Of a DNA stretch of 58,600 nucleotides, positions 8,023 through 17,582 are shown in pieces. Each line of letters opens with the position of its first letter. The first letter of the stretch is position 1. The notes beneath the pieces are model-generated. The model did no database searches, was not told where the DNA came from, and worked only from the letters and a program-made list of their open reading frames with translations. The stretch is from positions 1 to 58,600 of the forward strand of contig JAAYAL010000033.1 of the NCBI GenBank assembly GCA_012719395.1. Direction: 5' to 3'. Both the position numbers and the translations under genes were made by a program. The DNA is from Gaiellales bacterium. Its GTDB lineage: Bacteria; Actinomycetota; Thermoleophilia; RBG-16-64-13.

Positions 8023-8817
8023 TCATGGCTTGAGGAGCACGCTGAATCGCTCGGACGTGTAGACCTGGGCCGGGCCCCATGGCGTCCGACAGCTTCTGCC
8101 CTCTGCCCGCCCGTCTGCGATGAGCGAAAAGAACTCCTCAATCTGGCATACGTCTCCGCCGCCCAAAGGCGTGGGGCCGTGCCCGGGCAGAACCAGCCTT
8201 ATCTGGGCGGACAGACCGGCCAAGCGCCTCAGGCTGACCCGGTAGGCGGAGAAATCCGCCTCCGGGAGACAGGCAAAGATGTTGCCGAAGTAGACAACAT
8301 CGCCCGCCACCAGAATCCTGCGCTGCCGCTCCCAAAGGCATATGCTGCCGGGTGAATGACCCGGGGCATGGATGACCTCGAGTGTGCGATCGCCCAGTTC
8401 AACGACGTCACCCTCCGCCAACGTTCTTGTGACCGGCACCCCGGGGATGCAGAAGGAAGCACCGTCAAACCCGGCGGGTGGGTCCACCAGGAAAGCGTCC
8501 CGGTTGGTCAGTGCACCCAGTTGCTCATGCGGAACACCTGCCTGGATCCGCTCCCGTTCTGCCTCATGCGCCCAAACGCCGCCGAACCAGCGATTGCCTC
8601 CGATGTGATCGTAGTGGGCATGCGTGTTGACCACCAGCAGCGGCAGCCCGGTCAGTTCCTCCACCGCTTCCCGGATGTTGCCGATTCCCAAGCCGGTGTC
8701 AACCAGTAGCGCCCGCTCTCTTCCTCCCAGCAGGTAGGAGGTCACTGAGTCCGCATGAGGCTCTGAGATGGCCCACAAACCCGGCTCCAGCTCTTCGATA
8801 TCAAACCATTCCTGCAT
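8023..8817 (-). CDS. Metallo-beta-lactamase-fold hydrolase
   Basis: A 264-residue MBL-fold protein. The metal-binding motif THAHYDHIGG is followed by the third His in HAPGHSPGS, an Asp in VAGDVVYF and a last His in LPGHGPTP. This is the glyoxalase-II-like pattern for a dinuclear metal site. I chose the ATG at 8817 because GGGGAG lies 8 nt upstream; in-frame GTGs at 8844 and 8838 would add 7-9 residues. It is divergent from the cupin gene. The substrate cannot be told from sequence; a thioester or lactone hydrolase is plausible. Confidence 0.85.
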   Translation of the reverse strand: MQEWFDIEELEPGLWAISEPHADSVTSYLLGGRERALLVDTGLGIGNIREAVEELTGLPLLVVNTHAHYDHIGGNRWFGGVWAHEAERERIQAGVPHEQLGALTNRDAFLVDPPAGFDGASFCIPGVPVTRTLAEGDVVELGDRTLEVIHAPGHSPGSICLWERQRRILVAGDVVYFGNIFACLPEADFSAYRVSLRRLAGLSAQIRLVLPGHGPTPLGGGDVCQIEEFFSLIADGRAEGRSCRTPWGPAQVYTSERFSVLLKP

Positions 8818-9049
8818 CTCACTCACTCCCCCCGTCACGTCCACCGCCTCCTCCGTTCACCTCGAGGCCTCCCGCCCGGACATGTCCTACCCGCCACAAC
8901 GGCATTCACCCACTCCCATAGTAGCCGCTGGACCGGCGCCGGCGTGCCGCTAACAGATGGGAAGCTGCGGGCCGGCCACAAGGTAATGGCATTCGGCAGC
9001 CAGAACGCGTACGCTTGGTGCCATATCCCCGCGTACAACGAGGTGGCCA

Positions 9050-9382
9050 ATGGTAGACAGGCTCGGGCACGAGGCAGGGCAAGAAGTCAGAGCGGCCTCG
9101 CTGGTGGAGGTGCAGCCGGGGGCGGTGGTCAGCCGTGAGATCATCAGCAAGCCGCAGGGGACGGTGACCGTATTCGCCTTCGATGAGGGGCAGGGGCTCA
9201 GTGAACACACCGCGCCCTATGACGCTCTGGTGCACGTGCTGGAGGGGCGCGTGAGAATCACGCTGGGCGGCGTGGCCCACGAAGTGGCCGAGGGCGAGCT
9301 TGTCATCATGCCGGCGGGCATTCCCCACGCACTCGACGCGCTGATGCCCTTCAAGATGATGCTCATCATGATTCGCGCTTGA
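9050..9382 (+). CDS. Small single-domain cupin
   Basis: A 110-residue cupin beta-barrel. Motif 1 is degenerate (PYDALVHVLEGRVRITLGG) and motif 2 is GELVIMPAGIPHALDAL, keeping one clear metal-type His (HAL). SD GAGGTGG precedes the ATG. Its TGA overlaps the TTG start of the acyl-CoA synthetase gene (TTGA), so the two are probably co-translated. The pairing suggests a regulatory or small-molecule-binding role linked to that enzyme, but no ligand can be named. Confidence 0.8.
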   Translation: MVDRLGHEAGQEVRAASLVEVQPGAVVSREIISKPQGTVTVFAFDEGQGLSEHTAPYDALVHVLEGRVRITLGGVAHEVAEGELVIMPAGIPHALDALMPFKMMLIMIRA

Positions 9383-11694
9383 CGGACCAAGCCCACAAGC
9401 TCATCCGGCGGTGTCTGGCCGAAGGCCGCCGGGTCCTCGACGAGGTTGAGGCCCGAGAGTTGTTGACGGCCTATGACATCCCTGTGGCGGCCTACCGCCG
9501 AGTGGACGCGGCAAACGATGGGTCGTGTGCGCCTGGCGTCGGCGCTGTAGTTGACGCAGCCAACCGATTGGGCTACCCGGTGGTACTGAAAGCACTGGTG
9601 ACCGGCGCTCTGCACAAGACGGACGCGGGGCTCGTGGCGCTCAATCTGCGCACGGAATGCGAGCTTCGGGCCGCCCACGCGGATCTCACGGCCCACGCGG
9701 GACAGCCCTGTTCCATGCTGGTCGAGCGCATGATCCCAGGCCACCGTGAGCTGTTGGTGGGGCTGAGCCGCGACCCACAGTTCGGAGCAGCGGTGGCATT
9801 CGGAACCGGGGGCGTGTTCGCCGAAGCCTTGCACGACGTAGCCCTGAGTCTGGCACCACTCTCCCCGGTCGATGCCGAGACCATGCTGCAACTCGTCAGG
9901 GGACAGGCTTTGCTCGGTGCGGTCCGCGGCCTGCCACCCGCAAGCCGGGAGGCGCTCACCGGCATCCTCTCTGCCGTCGGCCGGATGGCGGTCGAGCATC
10001 CGGAGATCGAGGAAATCGATATCAACCCCCTTCTTCTGCCGGATTCCGTGAGCGATGACGCGGCATCAACCGGTGACGCCCGCACAGGGGTCCATCCGGT
10101 AGCGGTGGACGCCTTGGTGACTCTCCGCGCAGCCGGCCACCCTGGCAGCAATGTGATGACCGACTCCGCAGACCACCCCGCGCCCGCACGTTTCTCCCCC
10201 ACCCAGTGGGAAGCTCTGTTTCGCCCGCGCGCAATCATTGTGGCAGGTGCATCCGGCAATCCGGCCAAGTGGGGTGGGTCGCTGCTCGTGAACCTCTTGC
10301 AGAATGGCTTCCCCGGCACTGTGTACCCCATCAATGCCCATGCCGATGCCGTGCTGGGGATGCCGGCATATCCCACCATCGCCCATATCCCGGGCAAGGC
10401 CGATCTTGCCCTGGCCGCCGTCCCCGCCGCTCACCTGGCTGCCGTGATCAAAGCGGCGGCTGCAAAGGGGGTCAGAGCCGTGGTGGCCGTCACCGCCGGC
10501 TTCGGTGAGCACGACGCGGCAGGCCGTGATCTGGAGCGCCACGTGGCACAGACGGCCCGCGAATGCGACGTCCTGCTCTTGGGTCCCAACACCGCCGGGG
10601 TTCTTTCCACCCCAGCTCACATGTTCGGACTGGGAGCGGTGGCACTCGATGTACTGCCGGGCAGGGCTTCCCTCATCGCGCAATCGGGAAACGTGTCCAT
10701 CGCCCTCCTGCTGGCAGCGCATGAAGCCGGGCTGGGCATCAGCAAAGTGGCCGGGCTGGGAAACGAAGCGCTGACCAGTGCAGCCGATCTTGTGCAATTC
10801 CTGACCGATGACCCTGAGACCGACCTGGTCATGGCATACATAGAGGGTATCCGAGACGGACGACGCTTCTACGAAATCGCGCGGCGCTGCACCAGGAGGA
10901 AGCCGCTGGTTGTGCTACGCGGTGGGCTGAGCGAAAGGGGTCGGCGGGCCGTTGTCTCCCATACCGGAGCCCTTGCCGGCTCGGCGGACGTCTTCTTGGC
11001 TGCCGCGCGGCAGGCCGGCGTCATCGTCACCACCGACCAGGATGACCTCGTGGACACCTCGATCGCCCTCTCCCGCGTACCGCTGCCCCAGGGCAGGCAA
11101 GTGGCGGTGGTGTGTTCCGGCGGCGGCTGGGGTGTGCTCTGCGCGGACGAGCTCACCCGACAGGGCCTTTCGTTGGCAGAGCTTCCGGCAGATCTGGTGA
11201 CAGACCTTGACGGCGTGTTGCCCGAGTTGTGGAGCCGAGGCAACCCCCTGGATCTGGTGGCCACCGTCGATAGGGAAGCCGTGGCCTATGCCGTTGACCG
11301 CCTGCTCTCACACCCCCAGGTGGATGCGGTGCTCCTGCTCGGCATTCTCAGCATGCCCTTCATGCTGAGACGGGTCTGCGCCCGAGCTGCCGAGTTCTTG
11401 AGCAGCCAGAGAACGATGGCCTCCCAGTCAACCGCGCTGGAATCGGCTCGCGCTACGCTCACCCATCTTGCGCAGCGCGAGCAGGACTTGGCGGACATCT
11501 GCGGGCCGCTGATGGAGAGGCACGGCAAGCCCATTCTGGCAGTGGAATTCCACGGGACCGCACGCGCTCGGCCCCGCACAGATGCAGCACAGTCCCATCA
11601 CCAGTTGGTCACGTTCCCCTCTCCCCTACGGGCCTGCCGTGCGCTGGCCCACCTGGCTTGGTACAAAGAGTACCTGCGCAGCCCGGCAGGCTGA
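9379..11694 (+). CDS. ADP-forming acetyl/acyl-CoA synthetase, fused beta-alpha
   Basis: A 771-residue NDP-forming acyl-CoA synthetase that interconverts acyl-CoA + ADP + Pi with acid + ATP + CoA. Residues about 1-230 are an ATP-grasp (beta-like) domain. Residues about 270-700 hold the CoA-binding Rossmann domain (IIVAGASGNPAKWGG) and the succinyl-CoA-ligase-like domain with the phosphohistidine motif SHTGALAGS. The beta-alpha order is the reverse of the common alpha-beta fusion. The TTG start overlaps the cupin stop. The last roughly 90 residues are Ala/Arg-rich and less like the family. In anaerobes this enzyme makes ATP from acyl-CoA; acid activation is the other possible direction. Confidence 0.85.
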   Translation: MTDQAHKLIRRCLAEGRRVLDEVEARELLTAYDIPVAAYRRVDAANDGSCAPGVGAVVDAANRLGYPVVLKALVTGALHKTDAGLVALNLRTECELRAAHADLTAHAGQPCSMLVERMIPGHRELLVGLSRDPQFGAAVAFGTGGVFAEALHDVALSLAPLSPVDAETMLQLVRGQALLGAVRGLPPASREALTGILSAVGRMAVEHPEIEEIDINPLLLPDSVSDDAASTGDARTGVHPVAVDALVTLRAAGHPGSNVMTDSADHPAPARFSPTQWEALFRPRAIIVAGASGNPAKWGGSLLVNLLQNGFPGTVYPINAHADAVLGMPAYPTIAHIPGKADLALAAVPAAHLAAVIKAAAAKGVRAVVAVTAGFGEHDAAGRDLERHVAQTARECDVLLLGPNTAGVLSTPAHMFGLGAVALDVLPGRASLIAQSGNVSIALLLAAHEAGLGISKVAGLGNEALTSAADLVQFLTDDPETDLVMAYIEGIRDGRRFYEIARRCTRRKPLVVLRGGLSERGRRAVVSHTGALAGSADVFLAAARQAGVIVTTDQDDLVDTSIALSRVPLPQGRQVAVVCSGGGWGVLCADELTRQGLSLAELPADLVTDLDGVLPELWSRGNPLDLVATVDREAVAYAVDRLLSHPQVDAVLLLGILSMPFMLRRVCARAAEFLSSQRTMASQSTALESARATLTHLAQREQDLADICGPLMERHGKPILAVEFHGTARARPRTDAAQSHHQLVTFPSPLRACRALAHLAWYKEYLRSPAG

Positions 11695-11722
11695 TGGCCT
11701 CCGCCGGCTGCGCCGGAAGAAG

Positions 11723-11761
11723 GCGGAGGGCGCCGGGGCTCAAAGCCCCGGCGCCCTCCGC
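11723..11761. terminator. 18-bp perfect GC hairpin between convergent genes
   Basis: Arms 11723-11740 and 11744-11761 are exact reverse complements with a CAA loop. It lies 28 nt after the acyl-CoA synthetase stop and 34 nt after the stop of the convergent RRM gene, so it can serve both transcripts. No T-tract follows. The motif GCCGGCTGCGCCGG, also in the hcp hairpin, lies just before it at 11703-11716. Confidence 0.6.
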
Positions 11762-11795
11762 ACGTCTTGTTCAGCGGCGTTTCGCAGGCCTCCCG

Positions 11796-12140
11796 CTACC
11801 AGCGACGGCCGCCACCGCCGTAGCCACCGCCGCCGCCGCCGTAGCCACCACCGCCGTAGCCACCGCGACCTCCACCGCCGAACCGAGGCTGCTGCTCCTT
11901 GGCCGAATCCACCTTGAGGGTGCGCCCGTCGAGTTCAATGCCGTTGAGAGCAGTGCGGGCGGCCTCCGCCTGCTCAGGAGTGGCCATCTCCACGAAACCG
12001 AACCCTTTGGGACGACCGGTCTCTCGGTCTACAATCAGAGCGACAGAAACCACCTCCCCGTGGGCAGCAAACTTCTCCCGGACCGTCTCCTCCGTGGTGG
12101 AGTAGCTGAGGTTGCCCACATACAGCTTCGCTGAACTCAT
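11796..12140 (-). CDS. RRM-domain RNA-binding protein with Gly-rich tail
   Basis: A 114-residue protein with one RNA recognition motif: RNP2 is LYVGNL and RNP1 is KGFGFVEM. A glycine/tyrosine/arginine tail (GGYGGGG repeats ending GRRW) follows. This build is typical of bacterial and cyanobacterial Rbp proteins that act as RNA chaperones, often in cold or stress responses. The ATG at 12140 has CGGAGG upstream at good spacing. The tail is encoded by GCC/ACC-rich repeats that look like a tandem DNA repeat but keep the reading frame. Confidence 0.92.
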   Translation of the reverse strand: MSSAKLYVGNLSYSTTEETVREKFAAHGEVVSVALIVDRETGRPKGFGFVEMATPEQAEAARTALNGIELDGRTLKVDSAKEQQPRFGGGGRGGYGGGGYGGGGGGYGGGGRRW

Positions 12141-12219
12141 CAATCCTCCGATACTCGCAATGAACTACACTCATACACGTGCGACGATGAGGGGCGGGAG
12201 AACGTGAAGAGTTCAGCGC

Positions 12220-12840
12220 GTGGCCCAAGAACCGTCAGATGTAGAGTGCTCCTTGCAGCATAACACCAGTATTGCTCGTTGCGCGTGGGTGAATTCTGAC
12301 CCCGTCTACGTCCGCTACCACGACACAGAATGGGGCGTGCCGGTGCACGATGACCGCAAGCTCTTTGAGTTCCTGGTGTTGGAAGGTGCGCAAGCCGGAC
12401 TGAGTTGGCTCACCATCTTGAGAAGGCGCGCCGCCTACCGCAGGGCCTTCGCTGCATTTGACCCCGAAAGCGTAGCCAGATTCACTACCGCCGACGTGGA
12501 GAGGCTGCTCAAGGACCCTGGCATTATCCGCAACCGGAGGAAGATCGAAGCTGCGGTGAGCAATGCCCGCGCTTTCCTGGCCACCCGCGACGAGTTCGGC
12601 TCCTTCGACGCGTACATCTGGCGCTTCGTCGAGGGCCGCAACCGCAACAGCGGGTGGACGGACATCACCGAGATTCCTGCCTATAGCGCCGAGGCCGAAG
12701 CGCTCAGCCGAGACCTCCGCCGCCGCGGGTTCACGTTCGTGGGGCCCACTATCTGCTACGCCCACATGCAGGCCACCGGCATGGTCAACGACCATACCAT
12801 CGACTGCTTTCGCTACTCGCAGATCGCCGCTCTGCCGTAG
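12220..12840 (+). CDS. tag: DNA-3-methyladenine glycosylase I
   Basis: A 206-residue Tag-family glycosylase that excises 3-methyladenine from alkylated DNA. Zinc ligands match the family: C21 (RCAWV), H34 (RYHDTEWG), H192 and C196 (NDHTIDCFRY). The catalytic Glu is probably E55 in LEGAQAGLSW. It starts at a GTG. It is divergent from the RRM gene and convergent with the OsmC gene. The family call is firm. Confidence 0.95.
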   Translation: MAQEPSDVECSLQHNTSIARCAWVNSDPVYVRYHDTEWGVPVHDDRKLFEFLVLEGAQAGLSWLTILRRRAAYRRAFAAFDPESVARFTTADVERLLKDPGIIRNRRKIEAAVSNARAFLATRDEFGSFDAYIWRFVEGRNRNSGWTDITEIPAYSAEAEALSRDLRRRGFTFVGPTICYAHMQATGMVNDHTIDCFRYSQIAALP

Positions 12841-12885
12841 CTTCAGACCCTCCGCCGCACCACGCCTACAGGGGGCGGCGCACAA

Positions 12886-13332
12886 TCATGCCTCGTCCAA
12901 ACGGGCCGCCAGAGTGATCTTCACGTTTCCTTCCAGGGCCCGTGAGACGGGGCAGCCTCCTTTTGCGGCTTCCGCCGCCTCGCCGAAAGCCGCCCTTTCC
13001 ATCCCGGGTACCTTGCCCACCACCTCCAGCGCGGACGCAGTGATGGTCGGCGCGCCCTGGACAACATCGAAACCGACCGTGGCGTTCACCGTGAGTTGCT
13101 CCGGCGGATACCCTGCTTCCGCCAAGGTATTTGAGAGCGCCATGGAGAAGCAGGACGCATGCGCCGCTGCTATCAGTTCCTCAGGACTGCTCTTACCCTG
13201 AGATCTCAGTGTGCGCGATGCCCACGTCACAGGGAAGCCCGGCAGCGCTCCACTCTTCACCGACACCTCACCCGAACCGTGGACCAGGTCACCCTTCCAG
13301 ACCACGGTTGCCGTGCTGTCAGCCTTCGCCAT
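12886..13332 (-). CDS. OsmC/Ohr-family peroxidase
   Basis: A 148-residue OsmC-family protein that reduces organic and fatty-acid hydroperoxides with a pair of reactive cysteines. These are C61 (AAAHASCFSMALS) and C127 (KGGCPVSRAL), at the family spacing. The sequence TLRSQGKSSPEELIAAAHAS is closer to OsmC than Ohr. With catalase and Hcp it forms part of a scattered stress-defence set in this window. Confidence 0.92.
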   Translation of the reverse strand: MAKADSTATVVWKGDLVHGSGEVSVKSGALPGFPVTWASRTLRSQGKSSPEELIAAAHASCFSMALSNTLAEAGYPPEQLTVNATVGFDVVQGAPTITASALEVVGKVPGMERAAFGEAAEAAKGGCPVSRALEGNVKITLAARLDEA

Positions 13333-13599
13333 AGCAATGCCCCCTCACCTGCTCGTGGTTGCGTGCGCGGACAACCTGGCCGGCACCTCGGCAGCACAGC
13401 CGCAACGGCACAGACCAGCCGACCCATATCGCGACCGGAGTAGTCCTTGACTGCTCCCCTGCCCACCACGGTACCCACTTCGCACTCATGACTGAACCGA
13501 CATGCACAATCGTTTGATGAGGATGGCCCTACTCCCCGGCAGCTCCCGCCGCAAACGAGCCTCTCCGCACTCTCCCGCGTTGGTCGACGGAGCGTCTGA
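13333..13599. other. Intergenic region, OsmC side
   Basis: This stretch separates the OsmC gene start from the glutamine synthetase stop. I see no coding potential with a ribosome site and no clear promoter or strong hairpin. The OsmC promoter must lie here. Confidence 0.4.
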
Positions 13600-15042
13600 C
13601 TAGAACAACCCCCAGAGATACTGGTTGGTGACCTCGTGATGGAACTGGATCTCCGACACCTTGATCTGCGTACCCAGAGCGGCCGGGCAGCGCTCTGCTG
13701 AAGCCAGCTTCAACTCGTAGTACTTCTTGTGGACAGAATCACCCATCATCTCCACCATGAAGGGGCTGCTCTTGAAAAGCCGTATAGCATCGTAAATGTT
13801 GTCCGGCAGAAAACGGGTGCGAGTCCGCTTTTGCTCCTCCGGTTCCTCTGACTTGGGTCCCTCCAGCCCAGTACGGAACAACGCATAGGTCATCAGGTAA
13901 GGGTTGGCATCCGGAGCTACCGAACGCACCTCCAGGCGAGCGCTCTTGGCGTTGCCCAGGGGAATACGCACCATGGACGCACGGTTGGTGGCAGAGGCTT
14001 TTATCTGGCTCGGCGCCTCGAAGCGAGGATCCAGTCTGCGATAAGCATTCACGCTGGAGTTGAGAATCAGGCAGATCTCCTGCCCGCTGTTCAGGATCCG
14101 ATCCGCGAAATCGCGGGCCAGGTCCGACACACCATCCTGACCGTCCTTCTGGTAGAAGAGGTTCCTGCCCTCCGTATCACGTATGGAGAGGTTGGCGTGC
14201 ATCCCGTTGCCGTTGACTCCCGCCACCGGTTTCGGCAGGAAGCAGGCGGTGAGGTCCATCTTCTGGGCCACCTGGCGACACAACAGCTTGTAGAGCTGGA
14301 TCTGGTCTGCCCCCACCAGGGCATTCGTGTAGGTGTAGTTGAGCTCGAACTGTGACGGAGCCACTTCCGGATGGTCCTTCTCATTGCCGAAGCCCATGGC
14401 TCGCTGCGCTTCGGCCGCGGTATCGATGAACTGGCGCAGATCATCACCGGGAAGCGAGTGATAGTACCCGCCCGTGGAGATGAAGTCGAACTTCTCAGTT
14501 TCGTGGTACCGCCGCTCCGCGTCGCGTCCGCAGAAGAGAAAACCCTCCACCTCGTTCGACACCAGGCACTCCCACCCACGAATGTCGTGAAGCTCTCGGG
14601 CATACTGGCGCAGCCGCGAACGAAAGTCCGCCGAGTAGCCCGTTCCGTCCTGATCCTGCACGTCCGCGAAGACCAGCACCTTGCCCGGCCCGAAGATGTC
14701 GGCGGGGAGCCAGTAGAAGGCGGGCCAATCGATGTGCAAACGAAGGTCGGATGACTGCTGCTCAGCGAACCCATGGATGGACGAGCCATCAAAGGTGAGG
14801 TTGTGCTCCGAGCTCAGGAGGAACTTCTTGTCGTAGTCCAGCATATGCAGCCGGCCCTCGAGATCGGTGAAGCAGACCGTCACAGCCTTGATCCGCTTCT
14901 CTCCCTCCAGGTACTTCATCCGTTCTTCACGCATCTCCTCGACGGGCACCCGCGCCAGCCGCTGCCGCTTCACCTCAGTGTTGATCTCCTCCAGCTCATC
15001 GTACGGGATCTCAATGAAAGGCCGCAGACCCTGGTGTTCCAT
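13600..15042 (-). CDS. glnA: Type I glutamine synthetase
   Basis: A 480-residue GS catalyses glutamate + ammonia + ATP to glutamine. Family motifs are DGSSIHGF near 85-92, the metal-site segment VAPSQFELNYTYTNALVGAD, NGNGMHANLS, and RIPLGNAKSARLEVRSVAPDANPYL. The Tyr-bearing loop used for adenylylation in GSI-beta (NLYDLP type) is not visible, so it is unlikely to be controlled by GlnE. The C-terminus (SEIQFHHEVTNQYLWGLF) is unusual. It sits alone behind an AT-rich upstream patch around 15076-15130 that probably holds its promoter. It may be a GlnA variant rather than the main housekeeping enzyme. Confidence 0.9.
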   Translation of the reverse strand: MEHQGLRPFIEIPYDELEEINTEVKRQRLARVPVEEMREERMKYLEGEKRIKAVTVCFTDLEGRLHMLDYDKKFLLSSEHNLTFDGSSIHGFAEQQSSDLRLHIDWPAFYWLPADIFGPGKVLVFADVQDQDGTGYSADFRSRLRQYARELHDIRGWECLVSNEVEGFLFCGRDAERRYHETEKFDFISTGGYYHSLPGDDLRQFIDTAAEAQRAMGFGNEKDHPEVAPSQFELNYTYTNALVGADQIQLYKLLCRQVAQKMDLTACFLPKPVAGVNGNGMHANLSIRDTEGRNLFYQKDGQDGVSDLARDFADRILNSGQEICLILNSSVNAYRRLDPRFEAPSQIKASATNRASMVRIPLGNAKSARLEVRSVAPDANPYLMTYALFRTGLEGPKSEEPEEQKRTRTRFLPDNIYDAIRLFKSSPFMVEMMGDSVHKKYYELKLASAERCPAALGTQIKVSEIQFHHEVTNQYLWGLF

Positions 15043-15245
15043 TGGCCGCTTCTCCCTTGTGCTTAAACCTGCAGTGACATAGTTATTTTCTACCTCATTA
15101 AGGCTTGAAGCAATGACATTTAGACCAAATTGGCGGGCTATTTCTTGGCCCCATGGCCAAAGGCAGAGCTGAAACGCAATCTCCCTGCGTCCAACGCGGA
15201 GAGGCTTCCAGCCCGGCAGTAGACGCCGCCGGGCCTGCGAAGCAG

Positions 15246-17582
15246 CTATTCTCGGTCTTGGTCAGCCAAGGCGGCCAGGATGGCCTCCGGCGTGATGGGC
15301 ACTTCTCGCATGCGCACGCCTACGGCATCGTAGATGGCGTTGGCAATGGCCGGCGCTATGCCCACCATCCCCGGCTCACCTACACCCTTGGCACCAAAGG
15401 GGCCCTTGGGATCAGGCTCGTCAACAATGAGCACCGTGGATTCCGGCATATCCATGCTTCCCGGAACCTTGTACGAGTCATAGTTGGTGGTCTGCACCAC
15501 GCCCGTCTGCGGATCGATGGCATAGTTCTCCGTCAGAGCGTAGCCCAAGCCCTGCTGCAGGCCGCCTTCGATCTGCCCTTCCACCGACATGGGATTGATG
15601 GCCGTGCCGCAGTCCATGGCAGTCACGAAACGGGGCACTTTCACACGGCCGGTCAGCGTGTCCACCTCCACCTCGGCAAAGTAGGCGCCGTAGATGGGCG
15701 AGTTCCATTCCGGCTCGAAGGACTGCTTCCCGGCGAAGTTGGTGGCGTGGCCTCCAAAACTGTAGATGGCGTCGTAGCAGAGGTCGCCAACCGGGCACGA
15801 CCTGTCTGGAGCCTGGGCCACGTATACCACGCCATCGCGGATCTCCAAGTCTTCCACCTGCGCATCCAGCTTCTCCGCGGCAAAGGCCAGCAATTGCTCT
15901 TTGGCCTGCTGCGCGGCCCGCTTTGTAGCCCCGCCGATGGCATACGTGGAACGGCTGGCATCAGACCCGTATTCAAACAGCGTCACGTCGGTGTCGCCGG
16001 TGACGATGTTCACGTCCTCCGCTCGGATGCCCAGTTCCTCGGCGCAGATCTGGGACAGCGCGCCCCAGATGTGACTACCTACAGGCGCCGGGTGAACCGT
16101 CAGATTGACAGACCCGTCTTCGTTGAACTTGACAATGGCATTGGAGTGCTCCAGATAGAGGGGGGCGGCGCCCGAGCAGTGGTTCATGGCGCACATGCCC
16201 ACCCCGCGTCTCACCCGTGGACCGCCCTTCGTCTCAGCCACGCCTTTCTCCACAGCGGCAGAGGTGATCTCGGCCTTGGGCCTCCACCCGAAGGCACGTC
16301 CGCCCAACCGCAGGCAGTCCTCCAAGTAGGTGCTCTCCAGATTGAGCCCGAACGGCGCGACATCCCCCTGGTGCTTGGCGTTCATCAGACGGAGCTCCAC
16401 CGGATCCATGCCGAGCCTCTCCGCCGCCTCGTCCATGAGCTGCTCCACGGCAAAGCTCATCACTTCATTGCCGAAACCACGCATGGCACCGGAGGGAGGC
16501 GTGTTGGTCATCACCATGTCCGCTTCGCCCGCCCGGTTGTCACAGCGATACAGGCCCATGACCAACGACATCCCAATGACCGAAGCCATGGGGCCGCAGG
16601 CCATGTACGCCCCAAGGAAACCCAACATGTCCGTCTTGATCGCGGTGAGCGTCCCATCCCTCTTGAACCCCATCTTGACGGTCACGCGTTTGAAGCCGGT
16701 CCGGCTCTCCAACGAGGTGAAATGATCCTCCCGGGAAAAGACCAGGCGCACCGGCCTGCGAGATGTGAGCGCCAGCGCCGCCGCGAGGGGCTCCGCACAG
16801 AGCGACCCCCGCTGGCCGAAGCTGCCGCCGATGAAGGGGGTGAGAACCTTGACCTTGTGCACCGGCATCTTGAAGATGTGGGCAAGCTCGCGCCGAGCCA
16901 GGTGGGCCAGCTGGCACTGGGAGTAGACATTCAGCCGCCCTGCCGAATCAACGTACGCTACTGAGGCCGCCGTCTCTTGGGTGCAGTGCTCCTGTTTGGG
17001 GGTACGAAAGCTTCCCTCCACCACCACGTCCGCCTCCGCCAGCGCCTGCTCAACGTCTCCGGAGGGGAAGGGGTAGGTCAGGTGCTTGCCGATGTTGCCC
17101 GGCGCTTCCGGGGAGACCTGCGGAGCCCCGGGCTTGATGGCCTCTTCCGGGTCCAGCACAAAGGGGAGCTGCTCATACTCCACTGCGAGCAAAGCCAGAG
17201 CCTGTTCCGCGACATGCTCGCTCACCGCGGCCACAGCCGCCACGGCATCCCCAAAGTGACGAGGATGACGGTTGACCACTGCCTCCTCCGGCGGAATGCG
17301 GTAGCCTCCCGCGATCAGAGGCATGTCCTTCATGCCCCGGTCAAAGGTGTTCCAGTCCGTCACGTCGTCTGGGGTAAGGACGCAAACCACCCCGGGAAGG
17401 GCAGCGGCCCCGGAGATGTCGATGCTCCTGACCAGAGCGTTGGCATATGGACTGCGCAGTACTTTGCCGATCAACATGCCCGGGAGCCTGACATCACCTG
17501 CAAACACAGCCTCGCCGGTGGCCTTGGCCGGCCCATCCGGCTGCGCGATTCGGGTGCCTACGACGGCAAACTCCCCGCTCAT
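15246..17582 (-). CDS. Molybdenum hydroxylase large (Mo-binding) subunit
   Basis: A 778-residue xanthine dehydrogenase/aldehyde oxidoreductase family Mo subunit. Visible motifs are PFIGGSFGQRG for the cofactor, GAMRGFGNEV, and the catalytic Glu region GAKGVGEPGMVGIAPAIANA. Start ATG 17582 follows GGAGGTAGCGCC and overlaps the stop of the iron-sulfur subunit (ATGA). The RGFG motif and lack of the CODH AYRCSFR loop rule out aerobic CO dehydrogenase. The substrate could be a purine, an aldehyde or an aromatic CoA ester. No maturation genes are nearby. Confidence 0.9.
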   Translation of the reverse strand: MSGEFAVVGTRIAQPDGPAKATGEAVFAGDVRLPGMLIGKVLRSPYANALVRSIDISGAAALPGVVCVLTPDDVTDWNTFDRGMKDMPLIAGGYRIPPEEAVVNRHPRHFGDAVAAVAAVSEHVAEQALALLAVEYEQLPFVLDPEEAIKPGAPQVSPEAPGNIGKHLTYPFPSGDVEQALAEADVVVEGSFRTPKQEHCTQETAASVAYVDSAGRLNVYSQCQLAHLARRELAHIFKMPVHKVKVLTPFIGGSFGQRGSLCAEPLAAALALTSRRPVRLVFSREDHFTSLESRTGFKRVTVKMGFKRDGTLTAIKTDMLGFLGAYMACGPMASVIGMSLVMGLYRCDNRAGEADMVMTNTPPSGAMRGFGNEVMSFAVEQLMDEAAERLGMDPVELRLMNAKHQGDVAPFGLNLESTYLEDCLRLGGRAFGWRPKAEITSAAVEKGVAETKGGPRVRRGVGMCAMNHCSGAAPLYLEHSNAIVKFNEDGSVNLTVHPAPVGSHIWGALSQICAEELGIRAEDVNIVTGDTDVTLFEYGSDASRSTYAIGGATKRAAQQAKEQLLAFAAEKLDAQVEDLEIRDGVVYVAQAPDRSCPVGDLCYDAIYSFGGHATNFAGKQSFEPEWNSPIYGAYFAEVEVDTLTGRVKVPRFVTAMDCGTAINPMSVEGQIEGGLQQGLGYALTENYAIDPQTGVVQTTNYDSYKVPGSMDMPESTVLIVDEPDPKGPFGAKGVGEPGMVGIAPAIANAIYDAVGVRMREVPITPEAILAALADQDRE

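Noticed and set aside
11805-11880. Tandem GCC-rich repeat that might be a CRISPR-like or satellite array
   Set aside because: The repeat units are codons for the Gly/Tyr-rich tail of the RRM protein. There are no spacers, and the unit length is variable.
15153-16964. 603-codon open frame on the plus strand
   Set aside because: It lies wholly antisense to the Mo-hydroxylase large subunit, which has clear motifs. Its translation is His/Arg/Gly-rich with no family features, a usual mirror of high-GC codon use.
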